From positions 50,435,288 through 50,499,287 of the forward strand of contig CM065296.1 in the NCBI GenBank assembly GCA_032871835.1: a DNA stretch of 64,000 bases. The letters run 5' to 3'. The notes under the pieces are model-generated. The model saw nothing but the letters and a program-made list of their open reading frames with translations, made no database searches and was not told the DNA's origin. The translations under genes were made by a program, and so were the position numbers. Of the stretch, positions 33,315 to 45,055 are shown piece after piece. Position 1 is the first letter of the stretch. Every line of letters starts with the position of its first letter. Origin of the DNA: Dipteronia dyeriana (taxonomy: Eukaryota; Streptophyta; Magnoliopsida; Sapindales; Sapindaceae).

Positions 33315-35649
33315 ATGGAACCGACTTCGCGTCTTCGACTCTATACTATAGCTCTTGAATCTCTCGATCATGAGGATTTCCAGCTGGTTTCCTGCGTTCG
33401 AAGATTATTGGGGTAAATCCCCCCTAATGAACCTCCTTTTTTAGAAGTCAACGTTTCTAGGCTTCACCATGACGTCCGTTTTAGTTCTATATCTAGTTTT
33501 GATTCTGATTTATCTAGTTCTGAATATGTCGTTTCTAATCACAGTGTACCACTTCGATCAAGGATGGGAAAGTATCAAAGTAGAAGCAAAGTCCATAAGC
33601 ATAACTCGGGCAGCGTTCGGATCCAGGAGCAGACTGTTGATGAGAACGATATCGAAGAGGCATTCAAAGTATCTCGTCTCTATTTCTCTACTGATCACCC
33701 GAGTGGGTTTGATACCGAACCGAATGTGGTGGGGGCAGATGAGATCGGGAAATATCATGCCCGATTCGACCTGGATAATTAAGTTACTTTGATTCCTGTG
33801 GGTGATAGAGCTGTGTGGAATCCTCCCCCAGGTATGGTGGTAATCTATGGATCCATGCTCTGTTGTGGTGTCACTCTTCCTCTTTAACTGTTCATTGCCT
33901 GGTTTCTGGCTGAAGCAGGGATCGCTCCGGCTCAACTGGCCCAGAACAGTTACAAGATCTTGATATGATTGCCCTTTTTCTTCTAAGTGTATAACTCAGA
34001 CATCGTCTGTGACCTATAAGCTCATCAAGTGTAGTCGATTCTTCAAGCGAGCCGAAAAGATGCTTCTTGTCAGAGCGAATAGGGCATTGCACCACCTGAA
34101 TTAGATGAGAAACCTGAAGTGGATGAGGAGTAGGTCCCCGAATATGCCTCTGAGAAAGTTATTCGGTCTACCACAGGAAAGTCTAGTAGTCCGAGTGGCC
34201 CAACGGATCATACTCAAGAGTTGCCTGATAACAGGGAGAGGTAAAGTGAGGGTCTTGGTGAAGGGCTTGTCGAGCAGTCAGACGTCGGTAATGGAGGTAA
34301 AACCTTCGAGGGTCAAGTACATAAAGATCCTGAATTTTTTGAATCTTTCCGGGATGATGTTCAAGAAGATCCCGCAGCTGATCTCAGCTTTCACAATTCT
34401 CGGGCTGAGTAAAAGAAGGTGGTCGGCTCTCCTACTCGCCCTCTCAAGGTTCCTCAAGTAGTTTTATTTGTTGAATCAAGTGATGAAGATGCCGAGGCTG
34501 AGATTCTCCCAAGTGTTCATGTTGAAGCATCGGCGGTGTGGAGACTTCTGACCCAAACATTGATTTCTCTCCCCCCGAGGTTGAAGATCTAAGGGCTGAA
34601 CCCTCGGGAGGTCCTTCTTATCCTTCTCCCCAGGATGTGCTCAGGGGCGATGTCATCTGGCCGGACTTTTGTTGGGGATGATCATTGGAGTCATCTCAGG
34701 AACGCCCCTCTGACGAGTCATCTTCAGAATATCTTCAACGGTGCATCTTATGTAGGTTTTATTCCTAACTCTTGCCTTGCCCGTTTGCATGCTAGATTTT
34801 TTATTTTGTTTCTTTGTAGATGGTGGCTGAGTTCGCTGAGCTGGTTCAGACGCAGCAACATCAAGCTGATCGAATAAGGTTTCTTGAAGCTCAGCTGAAA
34901 GAAAGTGAGGATAGCTGTGCTTGGGTCGAATCGGTTTATCAGAAAGAAGTTGGCAGTGCCCAAGTGTTTACCGACCACTGTTTGGGGAAGCAAGTGCTGG
35001 ACGAGGAAAGAGCTTCTTTAGCAGAGGAGAAGACAGTGTCACTTCAAAACTTACTGTCCTCTGTCTAAGAATCAATGCTTAAAGCCGAACAGGAAGCGTA
35101 GCAGTCCAAGTTGGAATGTGAACAGAAAATTGAGGACTTGGAACGTCAAGTTTTGACAGTCGAGTCCCTATCCAAAGAGGCCAGGCTGGAACTCAATGTC
35201 CAAGGGGTAGATCATTTCGAAAGATCTCCTGCCTACGATGCCATTCTCCTTCGAGAATTTCAGCGAGGGCTAGTTTCAGCTGGCGAGTTTTTTAAGGTTA
35301 AGAATCAGGCGAACCAACTAGAAGCTATCGATCAAGAATCACATGGATCGATCTTTGGAATCTCTTCGGACTCAGCTGAAAGAGTGGAGAGCTTATTGTC
35401 GTAACCGAGATAAAGAGCCCCGTCCCATGCATTTGGAGGTTCCCTCCGAGCACTCCATCTCGACCTTTTACGCTAGTCAGGAATCGGTCGTGGAAGGTAA
35501 GGTGCCTGGCGACGGACTGATCCGGGAAAAGATTACAGCCAATGGATGGATGATTCGGTCGATACGATTGCTTCACCTTCCAATGAAAGTCTGCTCCAAA
35601 CGAGATGGTGCCCGACCCGAGCATCGGCAAGCGTTCAAAATCCTCTTGA
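33315..35649 (+). pseudogene. Antisense extra gene of G, Transposase_28-like, broken
   Basis: Plus strand here, opposite to G's pol. ATG 33315 gives MEPTSRLRLYTIALESLD. Similarity to H continues through SGSVRIQEQTVDENDIEEAF and IAWFLAEAGIAPAQLAQNSYKIL (33905-33960). Right after this about 0.6 kb present in H is deleted, so most of the Transposase_28-like segment is lost. A 68-bp intron (34752-34819) keeps the frame, and the downstream exon MVAEFAELVQTQQHQADRIRFLEAQ is coiled-coil-like. Stops at about 33414, 33780 and 35067 and a frameshift near 35340 break it. The stop matching H's is at 35647-35649. Confidence 0.7.
34752..34819 (+). other. Putative 68-bp intron of the antisense gene (G)
   Basis: GTAGGT...TTTCTTTGTAG. 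Splicing joins GCATCTTAT to ATGGTGGCTGAG in phase, as in H. Confidence 0.6.
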
Positions 35650-36130
35650 TTTATTTTGTAGAAATTCATTTTTGTAGAGATTCTTTGTAATAATTCTTGT
35701 TGCATTCTTTGTAATTCTTTGTAACAATTCTTTGTAAAGAATATCAATGAAATTCTGAGCTAACTATAATTTTAAAAACCGAGTGGTCTGATCTGATTCA
35801 TTGCTCTAGGAATTTCACCGAGTCTTGATTCTATTGTTGCTAAGTATCTTATTAAACCGGCTATTGAAATTTATACCAAGTATCTTATTAAACTGGCTAA
35901 TGAAATCTTTGTGGCAAGAATCTGATTAAACTGGCTATTGCAATCTTTATGCCAAGTATCTTATTAAACTGGTTAATTCTGATGTTCGGGTAACCTCACC
36001 GAGTATCTTATTAAACCGGTTGTCACCCGAATAATTTTTAACGCCAAGTATCTTATTAAACTGGCTAGTATTATTAACCGAGTCATCTTAAAACAGGCAA
36101 GTAGATTTATACTTATGTTTCATACTCGGT
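35650..36130 (-). repeat. Trailer and TTTAATAAGATACTTGG array of G
   Basis: TTTGTAA-type short repeats (35685-35740) precede six to eight copies of the motif, read on the minus strand (35840-36075). This is the shorter counterpart of 27231-27850. Confidence 0.75.
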
Positions 36131-36600
36131 TGCTACCCAAACATTACATCAAGGCTCACCATGATCATATGTTTTGAGTCCTTACACATTACCGAGGACG
36201 TCTCCCCAGTTTTTCTGTGCAAGGGTTTGCCGAATCGTTAAGCTTTTCAAATCGCTTAACACAGCTACGCATTTCACCGGAATTTTTTTCGATAGCGTCC
36301 CGAGCCTTTCTCCAGAATCTAGTGCATCGGGTTTGCCTTTTTGCTAAGGTCAATTGACCTTGCTCGGCTGGCATGCTCCTTTGAGCTTCTCCGCCCATTA
36401 GGGAATTAATGGTCCCGAGTATTCTATTTGCATGTTCTTATTATCATGCTTGTCTTTCATATGTTCTTATTATCATATGCTTTATTTTTCAGAAATCCCG
36501 AGTTTGATTTTTATTTATAACTGCAAAACCAACAAAGATTTAAGTTTCCAAGCTAATATTTGACCTAACTAAAATTGTCCTGACTAGAAAGAAAAATAAA
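36131..36600 (-). ncRNA. Candidate structured RNA module after integrase (G)
   Basis: Carries the same stems as H: GCTC...GAGC at 36375-36386, AAGGTCAATTGACCTT at 36346-36361, and GTTAAGC...GCTTAAC at 36237-36260. All are nearly identical in sequence to H, so this copy adds conservation but no covariation. Confidence 0.45.
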
Positions 36601-36639
36601 AAATAATTTAAGGATAGAAAATTTTTAGATATTGGGCAT

Positions 36640-37700
36640 TGCATGGTCAGGGTAAAACCCTTCCATTGGGTCGTACAATCCAATATGGTTCATGGCCAGC
36701 TATTCCTTCGATCTTGTACGGGTCTTCCCACTTATCTACCAGGGAACCTACAGCTTTATTTTTTGTGTTCAATGACACCTTCCTGAGTACCAGGTCTCCT
36801 AGTTGGAATTTTCTGACCCGAACATGAGAGTTGTAGTGGCGATCTACTCTTTGCTGATATGCCATATTTCGTATTCGGGATTTCTCCCTTTTCTCTTCTA
36901 GCTCATCTAGACTTTGTAACAGCATATCGACATTCTAATCTTCATCATATAACCTGACCCAGGGTGATGCATATGACGTTTCTATGGGGATAACAACTTC
37001 TGTTCCAAACGCTAAGGTGAATGGAGTCTCTCATGTTGTCGTTCTTGCTGTTGTCAGATACGCCCATAATACTTCAGGAACCTTTTCAACCCAACTTCCT
37101 TTTTTGGCATCCAGCTTTGCTTTGAGTGTATGCTTGATGACTTTGTTTATTGATTCAGCCTGCCCGTTTGTTTGAGGATGGGCAGGTGTGGCATAGTAAT
37201 TGGCAATTTGGTACTCCTTACACAGCTGTCTGAATTTTACGTTATCAAACCGGGTGCCGTTATCAGTGATGATAGTTTTTGGGACTCCAAACCTGTAGAG
37301 TATATTTCTTTTCATGAAATTTATGGTATTTGCTTCTGTGATATGAACTAATGCTTTAGCTTCTGCCCACTTCGTGAAATAGTCAACGGCTACTATGGCA
37401 TACTTCGCTCCACCCCCTGTCCCTGCTGGCATTGGGTCGATTAAATCCAAACCCCACATGGAAAATGGCCATGGGGATGTGAGGTTTCTGATTTTTTCAG
37501 GAGGTTGTCGGATATCATTAGCGATCCTTTGGCAAGTATTGCAACTCTCCGAGCATCGTTGTGCATCTGAGAATAAAGTAGGCCAATAATAACCTTGCCT
37601 GAGTACATTGTGTGCTAAACTTTTACCCCCAGTGTGGTTTCTGTAAACTTCTCTGTGGATTTCCTGTAATATCCGATATGCATCCTCCTCTGACACACAT
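36640..37700 (-). pseudogene. Integrase of element G
   Basis: The best preserved integrase of the G/H family. The H2C2 finger reads EEDAYRILQEIHREVYRNHTGG ... CNTCQR (37690-37540). The core has Asp in WGLDLIDPMPAG, Asp in TDNGTRF (37250) and Glu in PQTNGQAES (37154-37156). The frame is open for 221 codons (37696-37031). A break near 37030 separates the C-terminal domain, which continues open at 36925-36650 (LDELEEKREKSRIR, GDLVLRKVSLNTKNK). So catalytic residues are intact but the gene is split. Confidence 0.88.
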
Positions 37701-37861
37701 CTTTAGAGTGTTCGGGAAAACCCCCTTCTGTATAGTTCTCCTCCAACAAACGTGTACCTTGCAGATCGATACCTGATACGTTTTGCTTGTAAGGGATCTT
37801 CCGGGAGTATGCCTTCTTCCAGGAATCTTTTCATCAGAGTTATCCAACCGTCTAGCGGTGT

Positions 37862-38404
37862 TCAGATTTCTAAAATTTCTAAGTTTTTCTGTTCAGCTGT
37901 GCTAGGTTTGAGGAGATGTACAACCGGAATAGTTTTTGGCCTAATTGTGGTTGTTGCTGATGCTAGTTTGGACAAAGCGTCTACCTTTTCATTCTCCTCC
38001 CTGGGGATCTGGGAAATCCAATATTCTTTGAATTTCTGGAGGAGCTGTTTTGCAATGTCACGGTAGGCTATCATGCCTTCATCCTTGGCTTGGTATTCAT
38101 CCAGGACTTGGTTGACAACTACCTGTGAATCGCTAAATATCTCGACTTCATCTGTCCTGAGAGCTATGCAGACTCTGAGTCCAGCTAGTAGCGCCTCATA
38201 CTCGGCTTGATTGTTGGTTGCTTTGAAGTCAAACCTCATGGCACATTCGACATCATCTCCTTTTGGAATCCATACTACGATACCTGCCCCGCTACTGTGA
38301 GTGTTTGAAGAGCCATCAACATATAATTTACATTGGAAATTTTTACCCAATATCTTTTTTGCTTCCAGGTTTGGTTCTGTGAACTCTGTTATAAAATCTG
38401 CCAC
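37862..38404 (-). pseudogene. Archaeal-type RNase H of element G
   Basis: A 180-codon open stretch holds the whole domain: KLYVDGSSNTHSSGAGIVV (first Asp), NNQAEYEALLAGLR (Glu), EIFSDSQVVVNQV (Asp) and PREENEKVDALSKLAS (final Asp/His region). This extra RNase H is characteristic of the Tat lineage. It is joined to RT/RNase H upstream by a stop near 38412 and to integrase downstream by broken sequence (37700-37861). The domain itself appears complete, unlike the truncated copy in H. Confidence 0.88.
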
Positions 38405-38860
38405 TGCTTGTCATTTAAGAGATGTCTTGGGGATGTAGTGGATATTGAATTCACTTAGCTAGATTGCCCATTTGGTTAGTCTTTCTGAAATCTCTGGCTT
38501 CTGTAAAATTTGCTTCAATGGGCAGTCGGTGAGAACCTGGATTGTATGAGCCTAAAAATATGGCATTAGCTTCCTTGCTATTGAAACCAATGCTAGGGCC
38601 ATTTTTTCTGCTTCTGAATACCTGGTCTCGGCTGGTAAAAGTGCCTTGCTGGTATAGTACATTGGCTTCTGTACTCCATCTTCTGTTCTGACTAGAACTG
38701 AGCTTGTTGCTAGTTTTGTAATTGATAAGTACAAATGGAGTATCTCTCCCATCTATGGTTTTGAAAGGATGGGAGCCTGCCCTAGGTATTCCTTGATTTT
38801 TAAAAATGCCTGCTCGCACTCTTCGTTCCATTCGAGTCCTTTTCCTTTTTTAATTACTTT
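38405..38860 (-). pseudogene. First RNase H region of element G (frameshifted)
   Basis: Readable in two overlapping frames: LYLSITKLATSSVLVRTEDG, YYTSKALLPAETRYSEAEKMALAL (near 38640), then a TAG near 38553 before AHTIQVLTDCPL. The QTSLKGQA-like end lies near 38410. It corresponds to 24961-25514 in H. Confidence 0.78.
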
Positions 38861-39860
38861 GAAAAAGGGTGCGTATCTGTCTGTGGCCTTTGAGATGAAT
38901 CTACCCAAGGAAGCTAAGCATCATGTTAGGCGTTGTACTTCTTTTAGTGTCCTTTGTGAAGTCATTTTCAGTAAGGCTTGGATATTCTCAGAGTTGACTT
39001 CGATTCCCCTTTGGTGAACTTGAAAACCCAAGAATCTTCCTGAAAGTACTCCGAATAAACACTTGTTCGGATTTAGCTTCATTTGGTATCTCCTCAAAAC
39101 ATCAAATGTCTCTCGCAGGTCTGAAGTATGCTTGTCTGTCGAGATGCTCTTGGTCAGCATGTCGTCAATGTACACTTCCATGTTCCTTCCTATTTGCCGT
39201 GTGAAGATTCTGTTGACTAGCCTTTGATATGTTGCCCCTGCATTTTTTAACCCGAAGGGCATTACTGTGTAACAGTACAAGCCTTGATCAGTTGTGAATG
39301 CTGTTTTTTCTTTGTCAGCCTTGTTCATCTAGATTTGGTTATATCTCGAGTAGGCGTCCATGAAACTGAGCAATTCGTGGCCTGACGTAGAGTCCACAAA
39401 CTGGTCTATCCTCAAAAGTGGAAAACTGTCTTTTGGGCATGCTTTGTTCAAATCAGTGAAATCTACACACATTCTCCATTGTCCATTTTTCTTTTGGACG
39501 AGGACTACATTAGCTACCCATTTAGGGTAGTTGATCTCTCTAATTTACCCTACAACGAGTAGCTTCTCCACTTCCTATTTGATTGTCTGACTTCTTTCGA
39601 GACTGAATGATCTTCTCTTTTGTATCATTGGTTTTGCATACGGGTCAACTGCTAGATGGTGAGATATTATTCGGGCATCTATCCCGACCATGTCTTCATG
39701 ACTCCAAGCGAACACATCTCTATATTCTTTGAGCAGATTGGTGAGGCTTTGTTTAATCCTTTTTTCCAAATTGGCCCCGATCTTGATCTTCTTATCTGGC
39801 TCATCTTCTTTTAAGATAATTTCTTCGACCAGTTCATTTTTGGACTCATTCGACTCTTCA
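38861..39860 (-). pseudogene. Reverse transcriptase of element G (broken)
   Basis: KEYRDVFAWSHEDMVGIDARI (39730), MCVDFTDLN-like (39460), DAYSRYNQI then a TAG at 39329-39331 where H has a Gln codon, then MNKADKEKTAFTTDQGLYCYTVMPFGLKNAG and an intact catalytic YIDD at 39161-39172. The thumb part (LNPNKCLFGVLSGRFLGFQVHQRGIEVN) is open to 38921. Other stops lie near 39547 and 39575. It complements H, whose Tyr of YIDD is lost. Confidence 0.88.
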
Positions 39861-40340
39861 CTTGATCAAATTCGAATGACAGTAACTCTTTCTGACTCTG
39901 CTACGTTATAGTGCATACTTGTTCACCATCATTTTTGTCTTTGTATACTGACAGGTTAGCTCTTCGGGATATCTCTTGGGACCCCTTGACTACACCGACC
40001 CCCTGTTTATTGGGGAACTTGATCATCAAGGCAAAATTGGCCGTTACGGCCTTAGTTTTATTCAAGAATGGTCGACCCAATAACGCATTATATGGTCAAT
40101 TGTCTAAGTCTACTATCACGAAGTCGAGCAATACAGTTCTCTGACAATGTGCCACTCCAATCTTTACGGGTAGCTTTACCGTCCTGAGTGACCTGACCTC
40201 AATTCCTCCGAATCCTTTGAGTGAAGTATGGAAAGGCTGAAGATCCTTTCGGTCTAACCTGAGTTGATCTTAGACGGCTACATTGAGAATATCTGCCGAA
40301 CTTCCATTATCTATCAGGATTCTCCTTACTTCCCGGTGAC
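39861..40340 (-). pseudogene. Protease region of element G (broken)
   Basis: DNGSSADILNVAV is readable at about 40315-40280 (minus), and LLGRPFLNKTKAV near 40080-40050. TAA/TGA codons interrupt at about 40272 and 40142. Colinear with 23520-24056 in H. Confidence 0.75.
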
Positions 40341-42274
40341 CAATCCGAGCACTAATGACCAGGGCATCATTTGGCCAAACATCGACACCATGTGAGTCTG
40401 TTTCAGTGAATATTATTGGCTCTCATCCTTCCTTTACCCTTTTCAGGTCTGGCTCGACAGAGTTCACGTCAAAGTTATATCTTGCTTCTACTGCTTCTTT
40501 GATTTCATGTATTTGCTCTCGGTTACTTCTCAAGTGGATGGTCCTCCAAAGATTGTTTGTATTACTTCATTCGCCTTTGGGTTGGCCCTTTGATTTCGAC
40601 CAGAGCTGTAATCGGCCATGATCTCTTTCTTTGTTTCTGACTTCTCATCTCTTTTCAAGATTACATACTAAAGATGTCCCTCCCGAATGAGGGTTTCTAT
40701 ATAATCTCTGAGCTGGTAACATTTGAAAGTCGCATGACCGGTTTTCTTATGGAATCTGCAGTATTTAGTTGTATCTCACAGAGCAAACTGAGGTTAAAGG
40801 CGTGGCGCTTTGACCAGATTTTTCTCTTCAAGTATGACCAGGATTTCCTCCTGCTTTTTCCTAAGAGGAGTGTAGTTTGCGTATCTACGTCCGAATTTCT
40901 CCGTGGTCTGCTCGGCATTACGCCCGCTTTCCCCGTCCTTGCTCTTTTCTTTACTGTTTCCTTTCTGTTTTCCCTTTTGGCTCTGTACCTTGGACTCGGC
41001 GTCCTTTTCGGGTTTTCCTCCATGCATGTAGCATCCTCATGTGGCTAACTCTTCTTCTTCGGCTAGTGTATATCCTCCCGCCATGTCCATCATATTTGAA
41101 TATCTGGTCAAACGAGCTCTTCTCAGGTCAAAAGATAACCGTCCATTCTGCAGCTTGTTGATGAATGCAGCAATTATCGCTTCATCATTTGTATTACCGA
41201 TTTCTAATACTGTTTGGCCGAATCTCCCCGGGTATTTCTTCAACGACTCATCTTTTCCTTGTTTTATCTTAGAAAGATAAGCCACTGATTTTTTCCTGTA
41301 AACGTTGCTCAGAAATTATCTTGAGAAACTCCTGCTTAGTTCACTGAAACTTTCGATGCTCGCTGGGGGCAATCTCCCAAACCATCTTGAGCCCGTGTCT
41401 CCTAGAGTTTATGGAAAGTTGAGGTATAGTAAGGGATCGTTGTGGCCATACTGGGCCATAGCACTTTTATAGCGTCTGACGCGTTCTTTAGGGTCTGTAT
41501 CCTTCTTAAACTGCTCCATCATGAACCTTTCTGGGAATAAAATCCGTAAGATTTCCCTAGTGAATAGACTGTCAGAATCTTCGTCAGATAAATCGTTGTA
41601 CCCATAACGTCTGACCAGTGCGTCCATTTGACGCCTATTGTTATCGACTTCTCGAGTTAGGATCTGAATTACAACATCTCTGTCTCCCACCGGACTTCCA
41701 TGATGGTTGAACCTCTAGGTGATTGTCATTCCTCTCTCTGGCTCTTCACTTTGATGCTGAGTTTTGATTCTTGCAGGTGTATAGTTCAGTGATGACGCTT
41801 GCAATGGTGCCGATCGTTATCTTCCGATAACGATGACTGATCCCTATGCCGGTCATATTTGTGGTGTCTTCCACGGGCTATCTGATCATGGTTCTGCCTC
41901 TGGCGTGGTTGTTCCTCTTCGGGTGTCTTGTGTCCAGCCTGATTGATTGGAATAGAGCTCCTTCCAGCTTCCGATGCATTTAGTTCTTGCTCTACTATAA
42001 CCGAATGAAGCTTTGTTGGTGGGAGGTTTGGAGGTTGTACTTCTTCTGCAGCTAATAGATCAACTCATTCTTTTGCTTCATCTGCCACCAGTTGTTGCAG
42101 CGCCTCTCGGAAGCGTTGTGCCAGGTCTTCGCTGGTCGGAGGAACTTGTTGTATCTTCGCCATGGATGTTGGTTGGTTCTCCATAGTTGTAGTGGGATCT
42201 CGCGAACTATTGCCAATATGGACATTAACTGGAGATTTTTAGACATCCTCAGGACTGCTTCTGCTTCCTGCCAA
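40341..42274 (-). pseudogene. gag of element G (broken, start codon lost)
   Basis: The position matching H's gag ATG reads TTG (42274-42272). The capsid core reads in pieces: RRYGYNDLSDEDSDSLFTREILRILFPERF (41620-41530), MAYLSKIKQGKDESLKKYPGRFGQTVLEIG and FDLRRARLTRYSNMMDMAGGY (41285-41040), then basic KQKGNSKEKSKDGE. The terminal CYQL-like motif lies near 40715. Several frameshifts break it. Confidence 0.82.
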
Positions 42275-42287
42275 CCAACAATTAAAC

Positions 42288-43132
42288 TGAGAAAGAGAAA
42301 GAGAAAGAGAAAGAGAAATAGAAAGTAATCGGACTCAAGTTTTTACGTGGTAAAACTCCGATGACCGAAGAAACGTCCACGGGTGGCTGAATAATCAACC
42401 AAGCCAAAATCCACAATGAATAGAATAATTACAATTCTCGATCTCTCTTTTTCTCTCTGTATTTTTCTATATGGTTTCTATATATTTTTTATGACGAGAT
42501 TATGGGTCTATTTATATGTCCATAGAACCCTAATCCTCTTTGTACAGGTAATAAAAGATCTTTGTATTTAATTATGATTGTTTACTTGTTCGAAGTAGTT
42601 TGTCTTCTTTCCTATTTCGGAGACTTGTATTGAGATCAAATGGGACTCTAGTAATGAAGTCCAGTTAGGACTTATTTCCTTATAATAGCGCAGTCTTTTT
42701 GAAGAAATAAAATTGTTGGCTGATAAGGAACCCTTTCTGCTTGATATTATGTTCTTCTTGGAATTCCTCTTTGATATGGATATCTTCTCGTATTTTAATG
42801 ACTCGATTCATGTGAGCTACGAGCTGGGCTTTTTATTCAGTTTTTTTCATGTTTGTCCCGAGTAGAACACGATATCAGCTGGTCCCGAGTGACGTCATTT
42901 GATCCCGAGTAGAAAATGTCATCAACCAGCCCCGAGTATCGTTAACTGACCCCGAGTAGTATATGACGTCAGTTGACCCCGAGTAGGTTTTGTTCAATAC
43001 TTGTTTACTCGGGCTTCTCATTCTTTGGTGATGTCTTATAGGATATTTTCTGAATGCCTATTTGGATGTCCACCTGGCAATTCTATCCTCTTTGTCAATG
43101 ACGTGTACGTCTAATAAAATTTACATACGACA
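42288..43132 (-). repeat. 5' LTR of G, inner end deleted
   Basis: Matches 31979-32812 but begins within the GAGAAA run. About 70 bp of LTR end, the primer site and the start of the leader are missing, with the gag leader following directly. TGACGTCA lies at 42890-42897 and 42964-42971. It ends ACATACGACA at 43132. Confidence 0.9.
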
Positions 43133-45050
43133 ATACATATAAAAATTATTACAATAATAAAATATATGTATATACAGGAAATTGAAATCAGTATAAAGAA
43201 AAGAAAATCATACCAATGTTTAGAGGCTTTCACTTTACGTTATGCTCCTATCCAAACCAATCCTACCAAGGTTTGGATGCTCTTACACCTTACGATGTGC
43301 TTCTGTCTGAACTACTCAATCTTTCTCACTATCTCCCGAGACTGGTAATTGCGTATGGGCGCATCACAATCTCAAAAACTTGAATGGAGGATGTAGAGAA
43401 AATACTTAAAGAAACTCTTTCTTCTCAAGAGAAAAAACTTAGAACAATTCTAGTTCTCAAAAATTAAAATAAAATCATTAATTTTTTTTTATCTTCTTGG
43501 TGTACGTTCATTCTAATTGCATCTTATGCAATTCCATTTTTTTTATGTGCACCATTTTGTATCATATACAAATCATTGTTTTTCTCCATTTGTTTTTTTC
43601 CTTTTTAAAGAATATATATATCAAATATATTTTTCTTTTCTTTTTTATTGATATCTTGTTTTGGTCGGTTTTCAAATAATATATAACAGATATATATTTC
43701 CTCTTTCTAAAACCTCATGGTATCTTTTTATTTAAAATAAAATCTTTCTTTTATTTTTATTAAAAGATACCATCTATTTTGAAATTAAACTATTTAAATT
43801 CAAAACTTAAAAATAAAATAATCATACTTTCTTATTTTATTCAAAAACAAATATCAACAAACATCATCCATTTAGTGATTAATAACATAATTAAATAATC
43901 TCATTATTTAATTTATTTAATCACCATTATTCATTAATTAAATAATCTCATTATTCAATTAATTTTCCGAATAAATACGTGTCACTTTCGTAACATAATT
44001 AATTTGACAATCCAATTAATTAACCGTAACCCTTGTTACTTAAATCGATTGGGCTAGCAAGGGGACCTAATGAACCCGCGGTATTTTGAGCTCCAATAAT
44101 CCTCGGAATCATTAATTAAACTCTTTAATTAATATTACTTGATTATTAACTCTGGTGTTACTCCACTAAAAACTCAAAGTTGCACTCTCTCAACTGCAGA
44201 CGCTTTTACACAGACCGATACAACTCGGTGACCATCAATATAGCTATTACTTATGGTGTGATCCTCCACAATAGTTCATAATTAGAGCTGGGTTATAACG
44301 TTCGTTATACCCCTCTAATTACATATATATCCTTTAAGTACCGTTGATTCTCTAATGGACAATAAATCCTATTTCCTCACGAAATTAGGAGAGCGCTCAT
44401 ATTGTCCAAGCCCTGAATCAACCCTTAAGGGAACTACCTTCTACTTCTCACAAGAATGAGTGGATTCCACTTTTGTGTACAAACCTTCCCAACCACAACC
44501 AAACCACAATCCTAACATAAGTAGTATATTTATCAGGAAATGCATATGACCTCACCCAAGGTATATCAAAGACCACGATCTAACCTAAAGGAGTCGATAA
44601 GACACTCAGGATTGAGATCACCCACATTTAGCCATCATTAGTTGATATATATGAATATCATCGGTAAACGGGTCTTGGTTAGAGATTCATATAGATCATG
44701 GCCCAGTTCTATATTATCACATCATACAAGGTGTCTCCATTCCCATATCTCATATGAATGATTCGGGATAGAATCACCGTACATTACGGAATGGACCACA
44801 GCTATAGATTAACTACAAATAAAGTACCCAGCTTTATTTGCTATCTATGGACTCTTTAGAGCACGTCTCTTATTGTATCCATCTGTATATGACACTCATA
44901 TACACAGTTCAAGATTACATCTGGCAATCCAGGATGTTAATATGCACAAGTTATAAAATAAACAACACAACAAGAATGAATTGAACTTTTTATTTTATTT
45001 ATTTCATAAATCCATTTACAAATTACATCTTTAGGGCATAAACCCCAACA
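43133..45050 (-). repeat. 5' LTR of C, main piece
   Basis: Begins with the ATACA duplication of G (43133-43137), continues 20536-20654 and matches 11884-13784. It ends ACCCCAACA. Short open frames inside are chance. Confidence 0.93.
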
Positions 45051-45055
45051 GGCAG

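Larger units (their letters stand above)
20655..43132 (-). mobile_element. Ty3/gypsy Tat-lineage element G, with H nested in it
   Basis: Minus-strand element with a 3' LTR at left (20655-20712 plus 31979-32812) and a 5' LTR at right (42288-43132). Perfect ATACA duplications (20650-20654, 43133-43137) place it in C's 5' LTR. Internal order in the element sense is gag, protease, RT, RNase H, archaeal-type RNase H, integrase, structured spacer, tandem repeats and an antisense gene. It lacks the end of its 5' LTR, the primer site and the gag start. Own length without H is about 11.2 kb. Confidence 0.93.
11764..45050 (-). mobile_element. Ty1/copia retrotransposon C, with nested insertions
   Basis: Two LTRs (TGTTGGAA to CCCCAACA type) bound a minus-strand copia. 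The 3' LTR is on the left (11764-13784) and the 5' LTR on the right (20536-20654 plus 43133-45050). Perfect 5-bp duplications GGCAG at 11759-11763 and 45051-45055 prove the ends. Without inserts it would be about 9.6 kb. It carries a same-family solo LTR in gag and gypsy elements G and H in the 5' LTR. Same family as A. All genes are broken. Confidence 0.95.
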
